DNA from: Hypsibius dujardini
Taxonomy: Eukaryota; Tardigrada; Eutardigrada; Parachela; Hypsibiidae
Reading direction: 5' to 3'
DNA: 41,923 nucleotides
Assembly (NCBI GenBank): GCA_001579985.1
Contig: LRSR01005278.1
Span: 1-41,923 of the forward strand
The notes beneath the pieces are model-generated. The model searched no databases. It had not been told where the DNA came from and saw only the letters and a program-made list of their open reading frames with translations. Positions 1 to 10,793 of this stretch are shown piece by piece (position 1 is the stretch's first letter; every line of letters begins with the position of its first letter). A program made the position numbers and the translations under genes.

Positions 1-694
1 TGGACGGCTGATTGGCATATGATGTCCATTCATTCGCAATATGGTACTTTTCAGAGCGTACTTTACTGTCGATTCTGATCTCCTCAATCGGGAGCATTCG
101 AATGCTATGTTTCGAGACGTTCCGCCCAAGTTCAGATGACAAGGCAGTCTGAATGGCTTGCCGGTACTCGGGATACCACATTTTGACTTGAAAAATGGTT
201 TCAAATGTTTCCGTAAAGTAGTTGTAGTGGGTTTTCGTTGAATTCGGTTGCAGAATCAGTGCAGGCGAGCAGTAGTATCGTTGGGAGGAGCTGTCGTGTG
301 TGCCTTCTTTCCTGTATATGGAGACCTGGAAATTGTCGTATTCCAACGAGATGAAGGCATTGGGAGACACCTCAATTGCTCCCCATCCTAAAGGCGAAAT
401 ACCATGCTATAATTTAAATATCTAAAAAGCACGCAAAACAAAAATGTAATTTATATTTGTACTGCTATCAACAACAACAAACTAAATAAAATGTATACGT
501 ACTTAAAATTCTGCGAATACTCGAAACGTTTAAATATACGTAGGCAGCAGGTCGTGTGCCATTTTGGTTGAATTCATCTCGTACCTACCCAGGGTTTCCG
601 GTTCAGTCACAGTTGGGGAGCCACTGTGAGCCCTTCTCGTAAGAAATAGGAAACACGTCAATTGCAAGACAAAACTGGACGCGAGATGATCCAT
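1..694 (-). CDS. Secreted protein of unknown family, first two exons (partial)
   Basis: Two exons on the minus strand join in phase. Exon 1 (694..589) starts at ATG 694 and encodes a signal-peptide-like N-terminus (MDHLASSFVLQLTCFLFLT), then a short linker ending TVTEPETL. Its donor is G|GTAGGT. Exon 2 begins at 387 after a TTTAG acceptor and stays open to the window edge, so the gene continues to the left. It reads GWGAIEVSPNAFISLEYDNF, later KMWYPEYRQAIQTALSSELG, and ends with a patch rich in Ile, Glu and Arg. Two Tyr-Tyr/Cys patches and N-x-S/T sites fit an extracellular protein. I do not recognise the family. A longer open frame over 603-962 in another phase is a shadow: only the frame used here runs through the splice junction. 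The splice model is fairly sure; the function is unknown. Confidence 0.6.
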
Positions 695-1606
695 TGTATC
701 CTGCGTCTAGATCACAAAAGGAGTTGTTACCAGAGATGTCCCTGACAAATACGCGGGTGGGAACCTTAAAATCAGAAGAATAGAAACCTTGCCACAAACT
801 ATCTAACGAGTAAATGCAGTTAGTGTTTGTTGCTTCAGCATGCAAGGTGAGATGCGCTTCCAGATTATGCTGTCTGAGAGTAAAGGCAACTGAAAATCTA
901 ATCGTGACGTCCGGTTTGACAAAGGTTCTGTTCGTTGTTGATCGGCCAGACAGAGAAGTCAAGCTAAATAATCACAGCTAGGATCATTTGCAGACACCGG
1001 AAGTGACATTCTTGAACTGTCCGCTTGTGAAAAAAAAACAAGAAAAACAAGGCAGAAGCGAGAATACTTATCTATCATCTCAAATTCCCCTTTCCCCCGG
1101 TGAATAAGGGATCGGCAATGGCTGGCGACCCTTGCGGATGGGTAGTACTTTTGTTATCAGCTTCAGGAAGGATGTCTGAATCAAAAGGGTAGATAAACTT
1201 GGCATGTATATGCATGTACAGCATACCGGGAAACACCGCTCCCGAAAAGCACTATCCGAAATACGGTTACATTCGATTACGGTTGCATTTACTGTTTCAT
1301 ATGCGGTTCCACATTACGTAGCAAAGCAGTTTGTAAGGCCTTTTACTCCCTGAAGTAAAACGGTGACTAAGCGGAGTACCATTTATGATAACAATTTTAT
1401 TGGGACTTAGAAGTTTTTCCAGAGTAGGTTTGAAAAGTTTGGAAATGGAGAAAATATTGTCGAGTTCAATAGTTTTGTTAAGCAGAGTTTAAAAATACTT
1501 GTAGTGCTGGTAAAGGACGAATACAGTGTAAATTGACCACTTGTCAATCGTTTTGGTAATCAAAGTATCTTCATCATTGTGAATTTTATTGTTACAATTA
1601 TTGTGA
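695..1606. other. 5' flank and intergenic DNA, no gene seen
   Basis: This lies upstream of the minus-strand secreted-protein gene and should contain its promoter. No convincing exon, RNA gene or terminal repeat was seen. The stretch from about 1200 to 1600 is ordinary AT-rich sequence. Confidence 0.4.
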
Positions 1607-1690
1607 GTCCCTGTTAGCTCAGCGGTGTGAGCCTTGACTCAAGTGAGAAAGGGACAGTTCAATTCCTGGACGATAACTTTCCATTTTTTT
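1607..1690 (+). mobile_element. tRNA-derived SINE-like head (RNA polymerase III A and B boxes)
   Basis: An A box matching the TRGYNNARNNG consensus (TAGCTCAGCGG, 1615-1625) is followed 30 bases later by a B-box-like AGTTCAATTCC (1656-1666), which fits 9 of the 11 consensus positions. The D-arm can pair (GCTC...GAGC), but the anticodon and T arms do not fold, so this is not a functional tRNA gene. That combination is typical of a tRNA-derived SINE head or a decayed tRNA. The 3' end and a target-site duplication could not be defined. Confidence 0.35.
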
Positions 1691-2670
1691 CTCACCCCTA
1701 GAGGCCGGTTAGTCATGCCAAATGATACCAAATCATTTTGTGATCAAAGTGGGAGCATTTGGGGAAGGCTGACCATTGGTCAACCAAGTGCGGCTCAGTC
1801 CAGAATTGTAGCTGTTTTTGCATCCAAGTTTGGGATGCAGTTATGGATTCAGTTTGGTATGGGCAAAATGATAGACCGCCAAATTTTAACATACTGTGGC
1901 ACCGTTTCGAGAACCATAAAGGATTTAAATTATGGTTCCAATTGCTGTAATTTTTTTCGCCAGGGCATGGTGAGGACACATGAATGCATTTGTCAGGGAA
2001 GATTTTGAGACCCCGCAACAAATAAGAAGAAAAGAGTACGCACGAATTTCCGGCAAATATGCTGTCAACAAATGTGGAAGACATATTGGGCGCACGACGA
2101 ATTCACATCAGGACAGACACACTTATTTTGTATGCAATATATTAAATATTAACTAAAACTATCACTATACCTATTAAATAACGCTGTTTGTGTCGCTTGA
2201 TACGATTTGTCTATAAGGGCAATTTGTCGGAATACTGTACCAAAAGTCAGCGTACGAAATGTGCCCACATACGAATTCACATGAACGATAAATCGACCGA
2301 GTCTGGATACGAAATATCGGGACGCTTGAATTAGTGTTACCCGGCATTTCTCGTTAAAACTTACTTCTTCAGACTGCGTGAGTCTGAAGGGCGAGCACTG
2401 GCTTGTACCTGTTATAATGTTTATTGTCACTTGTTTACACAATTTTGTAGGACCCTATCACATATGCATGTATCTGATTTCTTCCGGATGTCTACATGGT
2501 ATTTTTGGCGTTTGTTTTAGCATGAATGTGAGCTGTTCAGTACAAGTCACCATACTTGCAGCTACGTCAAAGGAGAGTTAAGTCTCTATCGTAATTTCAA
2601 TGAAAAAGTTAAAAGCTCCACAACATTCTATTCGTGAAGGACATTCTTTTTTGTCCGTATCTTTTTTGGC
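1691..2670. other. AT-rich DNA without recognised genes
   Basis: Short open frames exist on both strands, but none has splice-supported extension or a recognisable motif. Nothing in this stretch can be supported as a gene. Confidence 0.35.
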
Positions 2671-3058
2671 AAGTTTCCGGTTAGTTCTCCTATATAGAGC
2701 TATTTAATCGCAACAAAACTGACTTGAGACGTTTACTGGTTTCAATTTGCGAGTAGTTTGCCGTATCACCTTTTCACATTTGATTTGCTCTTTCGTTCGG
2801 TTTTCTTTTCAGATTATCTTCGTAACACGACATTTTCCTTTCGAGAATTACGGTTTATTGACTTTTTCGGTCGCTTCATTTACGTTAAGTTTCCGGTCAG
2901 TTGTTCTAAACAGGACCATTTATATGAGCAAAATTGATTGCGATGTTCACTGGTTTTTATTTTCAGGAGGTTCGCCGCAATACCGTTCCACATCCGGCTC
3001 GCTTTTCCGTTCGGTTTTCTTTCCAGATTATCTTCACAACACGAAATTTGCCCTGAAA
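2671..3058 (+). repeat. Diverged tandem duplication, unit about 215 bp
   Basis: Two adjacent blocks line up at an offset of about 215 bases. Both begin AAGTTTCCGGT (2671 and 2887). Both contain TTCGGTTTTCTTT followed by CAGATTATCTTC and an AACACGA block (about 2796 and 3010). The copies differ by many substitutions, so the duplication is old. The open frames here are not supported as genes. Confidence 0.55.
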
Positions 3059-3299
3059 AAAATTATCTTTTTTTTTTATCCACTTCACTTTGGCAAGAAC
3101 TCCACTTTCAATGCAATTGGTCAGACATTTGTGGTTGTGAACCGAAAACCCCAAATTTCAATCCCAATTGGAACTAGAATTGAAAACTCCTCGTTCCAAT
3201 CAAGTTTTGGATGTGTTTCACTGACATTCACACGTTCCAGTTTCATTTTATTTGACCAGCATCTTAGGATCGGTTGAATTTTCCAGTCCTAGGTTCAAC

Positions 3300-3860
3300 A
3301 CGGGGAACCGGGAGAATCCGCAGCGGCATGGGTGGAACTACTGAAACGGACGTCCGTCACGGTGACGGCGATTCTCGGGCAGATGTCGTGGGCGTCCTTT
3401 GTGACGATTATATTGGGCATGCTGTTTGAGACGGCCACGCCGGTGATGCTGAAGACGACGCTGAAGAAAAGAGAGTGGGGCGTTGAGTCTGCAGGCAGAT
3501 ACCACCAAGGCGGATGTGCCGCATTTGATGCTGTTGACTGGGGTCTTTGTTAGGATTTCGGACCATTGCGAGACGACGGCAGAGTTGACGTCAGAGGGCG
3601 CTGGGTAGCAGCGGAGAGATGTCTTTCCTGCTGTACTAGTAGCAACTTGCCGGTATTTATAATTTCCTGTTTGAATTTCTGTCTGTCTACATGTTTACTT
3701 GTTTTTTTGTCTGTCTGTCTGTCTGTCTGTCTCTGTCTACCGGGATCGGTGACCGTTTCGGTGGAGCTTTCCACTGATGTTGACGAACGGGTGGACGCAC
3801 AATGCGCCAAGACCAATGCAACCATTGAGAAGGTGACTCTAGGATCTGGAAGAACGCTGT
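3300..3860 (-). other. GC-rich coding-like island, unassigned
   Basis: Minus-strand frames here have the C/G third-position bias of the real exons. Three blocks can be read: about 3850-3743 (ends DPG at a GTAGAC donor next to a CAGA array); about 3646-3502 (GKTSLRCYPAPSDV, then IKCGTSAL), which joins the first in phase; and about 3505-3300 (a hydrophobic FFSVVFSITGVAVSNSMPN stretch, then KDAHDICPRIAVTV). The third block does not join the second in phase. The plus strand also reads open for much of the island, so strand and gene are uncertain. A faint likeness of SMPNIIVTK to the SVPDTFASK motif of Na+/Ca2+ exchangers was noticed but is too weak to use. Confidence 0.25.
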
Positions 3861-3869
3861 GGATGACAC

Positions 3870-5790
3870 GTTTCTTTGTTCTCTTATGATGGTTAGTTTT
3901 TAGTGTATTTGTTTTTCAAGGATGTTGCAGGATATAATATTTCTCATGACTGTGCCTCAGTTTTATGCGGAACGAAGTAAGAAAAAGATTACGCCGATGA
4001 ACTACAATAACTTAATAGGACTGCCTCACTTCAGATCGCATGCCTAAGTTTCTGAAAAAACAATTTACTACCCTCCAAAGGCCAGGCTAAAATCAACTGC
4101 AAAACGTACGTACCAGATCGGCTGTATTAGTAGAGCCAGAAAGATTTCATAAAGCGTTTAGAAATCAACTCTACTTCGACTAATGAAATTATAGATATCG
4201 AGTCTCTTTACACAATTCCCGCCGGACCGGAAGTGCTTTGAGCGCCCATTCGGACTCCAGGCCGCGGCGACCTCGACACGTTCCATCGTACAAATAATTG
4301 CTTCAAAGCCGGTCTTTCAATGGGTGAAAACGATTTTAAATCGGATCATTCTGATTTTTTCCTTCAATAAACGTTGGCATATGGTGATTTTACAAATTTA
4401 ACTGAACTTCCCTTATAACATACGGTTTGGGCGGCAATAAATCTGGAAGTTCGGAAAAGACTGGGAGATTTTATTTTCCTCCGTTTTCCCCGTAAAAAGA
4501 TCGTTTTTTAGAACACATCTTAATCATCAAGGCTTTACAGTTCCTTATCCAAAATTCAATTTGGACTCGATTGGGATGAGCAGAAATTTGTTTGCTTGAA
4601 AATAGAACCTCCCAGTCTTTTCCAAACTTCCGAACTGATCTGCAACTGCTTAAGGTGAGGGCTATGAGGGGTTCGATGACTTTTGGGTCGCCGCGCGCTT
4701 GCAAACAACCGTAAACAACATATCTTGATAGATTTGGGCTCTCTGTGGGGAACTGAATATAGTACAGAAAAAGTTCTTCAAAATTGCGGCATGGATTCGG
4801 GAAATATGAGCAAATCTGGTTTTTCAGCCGAAGTTTTTAACGAATTTTAACTCACACACCGGAAGAAGACAGTGGCACAAAACTTACACCATTGCGTAGC
4901 CAGGAGCCTAACTAACCTATATGGGGTGACCAAACTGGAGATTTCGACATTGTTCAACTTTATAACTGCACGCAAAACAATGCAATTTTTCAAATGGCTA
5001 TAACTTACTGAATTTTTCAGATAATCGAAAAATGGAAACCATATGTAGGTTGCTGGTCAACTGAAGTTTCCAGTGGTATACAGTTTTGGGCCACAGCACC
5101 CACAGATAGCGCTGCGTAATTAAAAACGTTTTCAAAATCCAAACGTGAGCCCAAACATAAGCCATAATCGCCGGGAGTGCTGAGGGGCGCACACGCAGGA
5201 AAGAGAGAGCGCAACATGCCGGTCCAATTATCCCGTGTATGTGTGCGCGTGAACACAAATGACCGAATTTCCCTGCCTGTCATCCTGCTCACTCACACTC
5301 ACCGGTGCCGGTGCCAGTTATCTCCCGTGGCCATTGTCCATTCACAATGGACAGAGAATCCTGCACGATCTCTGTCAGATTACCGGCCTCAAGTGACCCA
5401 CAGACATATCTGTTTTTTATCTGGACTGCTGAATGAATAATTTTTTATATTCCATTTTCAGATCGAGAATGGTTTTCTCTTTTAAATGGAATATCTAACT
5501 CAGTTCTGGTTCTTCGATAGCCCTTGCCTCATAGCCTTCACCTTAACAGGTCAGCAATATTTTAGGTTATTTGTTTTTCTTTGTAGCGCGAGTTTTCGCC
5601 GTCTGGATAAAAGACCGGACCGTCATTGGACCGCTGATCGGTCCGAGATTCGCCGTCACACCAGAAAATTCAGAAGTTCCTGGAAAGCCTCCGGCGCGGA
5701 CTGGTTGCAGACATGGTGGTCAGGCAGGCAGACGATAGACAGACGGGCTGACTGAGATAGACGAGCAAACGAAAAAACAGACAGACAAAC
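3870..5790. other. Intergenic DNA with one inverted repeat
   Basis: No gene was recognised. The only structure is an inverted repeat with arms of about 33 bp: GGAAGTTCGGAAAAGACTGG near 4446 and its imperfect complement near 4604-4633, about 120 bases apart. The stretch 5160-5450 is GC-richer but shows no exon I can support. Confidence 0.35.
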
Positions 5791-5799
5791 AGACAGACA

Positions 5800-6063
5800 G
5801 ACACAATGAATGGATAAAGCAAATGACGATGAAGGAAGCTTGGTCCCAGTCCAGAAATACGCCAGTGTCACAGAAGAGCGCACATGCACAAGGTCCCAGG
5901 AACCTTCACCCAAGTGCATCGCAATGTCGTTCACGGGGTCTTCGATCATTAAGCGTGACGTTACTTCAACTTTGCTATATTCGTAATACACAAAACTACT
6001 AACGATGCCTGCAAGACATTCTCCCAATGGATGCATGGTCGCACAGCTGGCGCAGATTGCGAC
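5800..6063 (-). CDS. Ammonium transporter (Amt/MEP/Rh family) exon, diverged
   Basis: The exon starts at 6063 after a TTTCGCAG acceptor. It reads VAICASCATMHP, then LAGIVSSFVYYEYSKVEV, then IEDPVNDIAMHLGEGSW. In Amt proteins this region is a transmembrane helix with AxCA, followed by a GG/AG helix and the signature (I/L)DDPxDAxxVHxxGGxWG. These integral membrane proteins move ammonium/ammonia through a trimeric channel. The donor lies somewhere in the 3' part; a CAGA array follows (about 5775-5800). Residues normally conserved are replaced here (Trp by Leu in the first helix, the Gly after the motif Trp by Asp), so this may be a decaying copy. No neighbouring Amt exon was found, so it may be an isolated fragment. 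Confidence 0.5.
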
Positions 6064-6965
6064 CTGCGAAAGACTTTTATTTTCTCGTGCTATCGGCTGG
6101 AGCATGATGAGGGGTGTAACTTAAGAAAGATTAGTGAAGTCCCAAATATTGAAAATAGTGGTCCAATAATCGAACCATGACAACCATTACTAAGGGCCTT
6201 ATATCCGGCCTTTTAATTTCACACGTATGAATATTTCTTCGTAAGATTTAAATAAAAACCAGCCACAAGATATTTTGTAAACCGGTCAACCCGCACCTTT
6301 AATCTGTTGAGATTGAGCGCCGATTAATTTGCCTGTGATCATTTATATAAAGCTTCCACCGTATGCAAGGAACGCGGGAAGTTTATAGTACCCCTCCTAC
6401 ACGTGAGTTTCCTCGTGACGTACGGCATGGCATAGATTTTGTTACGGACTCTTTCATATTGCCTTGCGTCGTTCTGTCGCAACTTTGTACGTGCCGTCCT
6501 AAGGAATCTTCAATTATTCAAATCTCAACTCTCCCTGGAGGTCACCGGCATCGAGACTCGTTGGCATGTAAATGCAATTGAAATTTCAACAAAAAGGTCA
6601 TACATTTTGTAAGACAGCTGGCTGAATTATTTGTGGAAGCAAAATCGCAGGTGCACGGCTTCAAGAATCGCCGGAAGGAGGATTACATTTCTAATCTTCC
6701 CCGTGTGTAATAATAACACGAGTTCCTGTACCGCACACACAATCCATATCAGCAATGACGGAAAAGGCTCTCTTAAACATTCACTGAACTGAACGACCTT
6801 TAGTTTGGGTTCCATGACGTTTCCATCGTCTTCGGACTCGGACTGGAATGTCCGTATTGCACGACTTTGGAGTGACACCGTGCAATAATAACGTAGCACC
6901 GGTACTCACAATTGAGCTGTTCCACGGTTTGGCGTGTTTTCATTTCCATTGTGGGAAACAAAATT
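6064..6965. other. Spacer between the Amt-like exon and the GPCR
   Basis: A minus-strand open frame (6899-6627) has an acidic Ser/Glu/Asp stretch and then a hydrophobic segment (SLLIWIVCAVQELVLLL). It ends 66 bases before the GPCR start codon on the other strand. It resembles coding DNA but has no recognised family, and I could not link it to the Amt-like exon. The GPCR promoter should be here. Confidence 0.25.
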
Positions 6966-8737
6966 ATGGCGCCGCTTATGTTTGCATTGGGGAATATGAC
7001 TGAAACGAATAGTGTGATGGCTGAGCCAGGAATCCGGCAGGACAGTCTCGGCTTGACCTATCTGATTACCGTGGAAGTGGTGCACATCGTCATTTTTCTG
7101 CTGGGAATCGTCGGCAACGGCGGCCTTATTTTGACGGTTTTCAAGACCAGCAGTCTACATTCTACCACTTTATGCTATTTAGTATGTGAGGTCAAGTAAT
7201 TTCAATGAGCAATATTACTAATAACTATATTCGGGCGAATATAACAAGTAGACAATTATTCCATTATATTTTAACATAAGGGGCAAGTTTACCTCTACCG
7301 GTGAGCTTTTCGGTAGGGTTTCTTTGGCCATTGCCGAATTGATTATCATATTTACAGTTCTCCCGGAGGTGGTACTGCTGCCGTCGGTCAGTAAAGACTG
7401 GGTCCTCGCATTGGGCGGCGTTGGGTGCTCCTTAGTGATCTACCTGCGATGCGTCGGGCGAAATGCCGGAAGCCTCATGTGAGTTCCCTTCCGTCAAGGG
7501 GTCTTAGTAATAACTATTAATAATTGTTTTTGCACACATGCGTTGGTTTGCTATTGCAATTGAAGGAAATGAGTATTCAAAAAATTACAAAAATACTTGG
7601 GCAATTTTTGTATATTTTTATGATAAAGGTGGACTTCATGTGTACCGGCATCGGGTATAGATAAGTTGTTTAACTTTCGTATAAAGTAACATTTGATGTA
7701 CCTATCATTTGTGGTATTTCGATCTGCGCGTTCTTACGTAGTTAGTGAAAGGGTTGTTTCGGTTAATTAAGTTATGCGTTCCGTTTTTCCCTAGTGTCAT
7801 GGCCTTCACCGTGGAACGCTACACGGCGGTGTGCCGGCCATTGCTGGCCCAAAGGCATGGCACTCTTCCACGAGCCAAGAAAATCATCATCTTCTGCTTC
7901 CTCCTGGTCATTGTGGAGTGCCTTCCCTGGATGGGCCTAGCGGCGTTGCCCAAGATTGATCCCGCCAAGGACCAGCCTTCCAAGTCTGCAACTGCGATTT
8001 CCGGGAGATCCGATCGGTGATCCAGGCATATTTCAGCGTGGATTTCACCGTTTTCTACGTGACACTACTGTTGGTAGCCCTCACGGCCAACTGCCGAATT
8101 GGGAAGGCCATCGCGAGGAGTTCGAAGGTGCGCCGAAGTCTGGCGCAGTTTCAACTGGTAAGAGAAGGAGATTCGATACGCTCGATTGCGCAGACAATCT
8201 CGTTGGAAGTACCGTCGGGTCAGTTGGTCGGCAGAGAAACTCCAAACCGACCTGTGCTGGACTATGGATACCTGCGAGGTAACCTCACTCGCGCCAAGCA
8301 CCAGGTAAGCATGGAGTCAAGCAGACAGACAGACAGAAAAGGCCTAACCCTCTTTATTTGCATTTTGCAATTAGGGCAACATTATGGTTCTTGTGGGGGT
8401 CGTGGTCACATCAGCACTGTCCTGCCTTCCATTGCGCGGCCTATTCGTCTACAACGCCTTCGCCGATTAACCCTACCTCGACGTTTGGTTTCTTTTGTTC
8501 GCGAAAACAATAGTGTACCTGACCTTTGCCGTCAATCGATTCCTCTACAACATCCGGAATCGTCGCTTCCGACGAGCCGTCTGGGATTTATTGCGCTGCA
8601 CTCCCGCGAGAACTCGTCCGATCGATGCTCTACATCTAATTCGCCGTTGCAAGGTTCACAAATATGGGAAGGCGACATCTCGCAACTTTGATCATTTTCG
8701 CTCATCATGTGCGCGGGATGCTTGCGGATTTTGCTGA
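6966..8737 (+). pseudogene. Class A (rhodopsin-like) GPCR, four exons, with frameshift and in-frame stop
   Basis: Exons are 6966..7181, 7288..7478, 7795..8304 and 8375..8737; junctions are in phase. Exon 1 carries an N-terminal tail with an N-x-T site and TM1 (VVHIVIFLLGIVGNGGLIL). Exon 2 carries TM2 (SLAIAELIIIF, Glu where Asp2.50 is usual) and TM3 with its Cys. Exon 3 starts with the end of TM3 and the ERY motif (FTVERYTAVCRP), then TM4; after a frame change near 7955-7985 it carries the second-loop Cys (VCNCDF), TM5 and a long third intracellular loop. Exon 4 carries TM6 (with CLPL for CWxP), a TAA at 8468-8470 in extracellular loop 3, then TM7 with NRFLY for NPxxY and a basic helix 8. The general layout suggests a neuropeptide-type receptor. 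Two lesions suggest a pseudogene; sequencing error is the alternative. Confidence 0.75.
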
Positions 8738-9071
8738 TCTCTGTTTGATTGACGTACATGAATAATCATCCTTCCTAGCTGATGTTGGTATTAGTAAATG
8801 TGAAGGTTTTTCCTTTTTCGATTAAGATCGGAGAATACGTAATGAATAAGCCGGCATTTCAAGGTAAATTTTATTTAGCATATACTGCTTTTTTTTCTAG
8901 ACCGCACTGTTTTTACACTGTACAATATTTGTATATATTTAATAGACTTTTGTTGTGTACATGTACATATCTAGTCTATTTGTATATTTGTGCTGGCATA
9001 ATAAATTTTTTTATTCATAACATTATAAAATTTCGGTATGAACAAATTCGTCTGCAAGTCTGCATGCCTGT
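8738..9071. other. AT-rich 3' flank of the GPCR
   Basis: Low-complexity AT-rich DNA. The open frame at 8782-9117 has no recognisable motif and I do not support it as a gene. Confidence 0.35.
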
Positions 9072-9606
9072 TGTGATAGGCCAGAGAGGATCAAAGTACG
9101 AACACTCAAACAGGTGATTGGGACTCAATTACACAATAGCGCGAGATGATTCATTGGATGGTGATGAACCTTCAGCAAGATCCCGGATGATCGCCGTTGA
9201 ATAGATGGGCAAGATGATTGAGATAAAGATAAGATGATGAAAATGAAGTGTGTTCGAATGGTTGATTGATATAGATGAAATGATTGAGATGCGAAGTACA
9301 ACCCAACTTGGGAAGTGCGAGATAAACGTCCCGAAACACACACACGATAAGTTTACTAACACAAAGGAAATCCACAGAACTCTCTCACACCCCACGACTG
9401 AGACGCGTTGCAGTCCATTAAATAGGCTCAAGCGTTAATCGCTACAATCATCGGATGTGGGCGGAGCTAGCGCACAGCGCTATTCGACGCCACATGAAAT
9501 ACTGTGCAGGGCGCACTCAACACAAACATCACATAGTCAAAGATGAGAAACCTGATCACATGAGAAATACATAAAATGAATCACAGGGCCAAGATGGCCC
9601 GTCACA
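9072..9606 (+). mobile_element. Possible solo LTR of a retrotransposon
   Basis: The stretch starts TGTGATAGGCC and ends GGCCCGTCACA, imperfect inverted tips (9 of 11) of the TG...CA type that bound retrotransposon LTRs. Its 535 bp length is normal for an LTR. There is no internal coding region and no second copy in the window, so it would be a solo LTR. The five bases on either side (CCTGT and TATTT) do not match, so no target-site duplication supports the call. Confidence 0.35.
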
Positions 9607-9696
9607 TATTTTGGGCCTAGGGGTGTGCGACGGTCCCACCAGCACATGAACCCTTGGACATCTCGCACAAATGAAAATAAGCGAGTAGATTACCAC

Positions 9697-10495
9697 CAGA
9701 GTTCACCCATTTTGGGATTTCGGCTCCCACCCATTCCCACTCCGTTGCCAGGCCGGGCCCACCCATTCCCATCCCATTTTCCAAAAATTATCCCATTTCC
9801 CATTTGGCCCAAAAAAAACCCCATTTTCCATTCCCATTCGGCCGAAAACAAACCCCTTTTTCCTTTCCATTCGGCCGAAAACAAACCCCATTTTCCGTTC
9901 CCATTCGGCTTTACCCGAACCCGTTACCGTCATAGCAAACACCTCTGTTCATAATCTGCACGGAAAAACACAACCGAAAAATCTGGACACTCTGAGTAGA
10001 CATTTTGCGGACGGATTGCAAAATCAAAAACGTCGCACCCGTGGCCAAAACTCTTGCTGAACGGATTTACAGCAATGTGTTTTGTGCATTGAACTGTGCC
10101 AAACAAAGCGGCCCAAGTTTGCGCCGCACTAATAAATTTGGCCGCATTTATTCTTCACAGCCTCACATGTGACTGAGCTTGTACTTTCTCACACGGTGCG
10201 ACACGTGGTCGCTATTGCGATTTGAGACGGTGTTCTTTCTTTATGATGATCATTGATTGATTTCCTAAATTCCTCTTTTTCGACCAAAAAATCGTAAATC
10301 ACCTTTCCACTCATTTTCGAAAATCCCCATTTCCACCCATTTTCGAGAATCCCCATTCCCACCCATTTCCAAAAATTCCCATCCATTCCCATTCCATTTC
10401 GAACGGCTCAAATCCCCATAAATCCATTCCCATTTTCGGGAAATGGGAAAAAATGGGTCCAATGGGAGCCCGAAAGAAAAAATGGGTGAACTCTG
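9697..10495 (+). mobile_element. hAT-type MITE, 799 bp, with 8-bp target-site duplication
   Basis: The element is bounded by inverted ends: CAGAGTTCACCCATTTT at the left and its complement AAAATGGGTGAACTCTG at the right, continuing inward as TTCGGCTCCCA and TGGGAGCCCGAA with a small gap. It is flanked on both sides by ATTACCAC (9689-9696 and 10496-10503). An 8-bp duplication and a CAGAG tip are the hallmarks of the hAT superfamily. The left part is built of C-rich units of about 35 bp (CATTCGGCCGAAAACAAACCCC, about 9790-9910). The right part has similar CCCATTTTCG units (10310-10400). No transposase is present, so it is non-autonomous. The open frames inside are repeat translations. Confidence 0.8.
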
Positions 10496-10793
10496 ATTAC
10501 CACTGAAAACGGCCCATAAAATTAAAACACCATGACCTTTCACCAATTAATTTTGAAGAGAAATAAACACCCCTTCTAACCGCAAAGCAATTCTACTGCT
10601 AAACAAGCTTGCTCACCCATCTGATCCTCCGGGGTTGATGTCCTAAAGGGTAGTTGCGGTGCCAGGGCCTGTTGCAGAGAAATTGGAGTCAGTTGAGAAA
10701 CATCTGGTAGACTTTGTGGAAAATGTTGATGATGATGTCCACCCCCGCTTTGCGAAGTCCGTAGTTCCGTGGAGAATTGATTCCAGTCCAGCT

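Noticed and set aside
603-962. 119-residue minus-strand open frame
   Set aside because: It overlaps exon 1 of the secreted-protein gene in another frame and ends in a TGA; only the shifted frame with the signal peptide joins exon 2 in phase.
1607-1690. A functional tRNA gene
   Set aside because: Only the D arm pairs; the anticodon and T stems do not form.
9690-9942. Gly/Met/Trp-rich and Pro/His-rich frames, also at 10189-10546
   Set aside because: Translations of the repeat units inside the hAT-type MITE.
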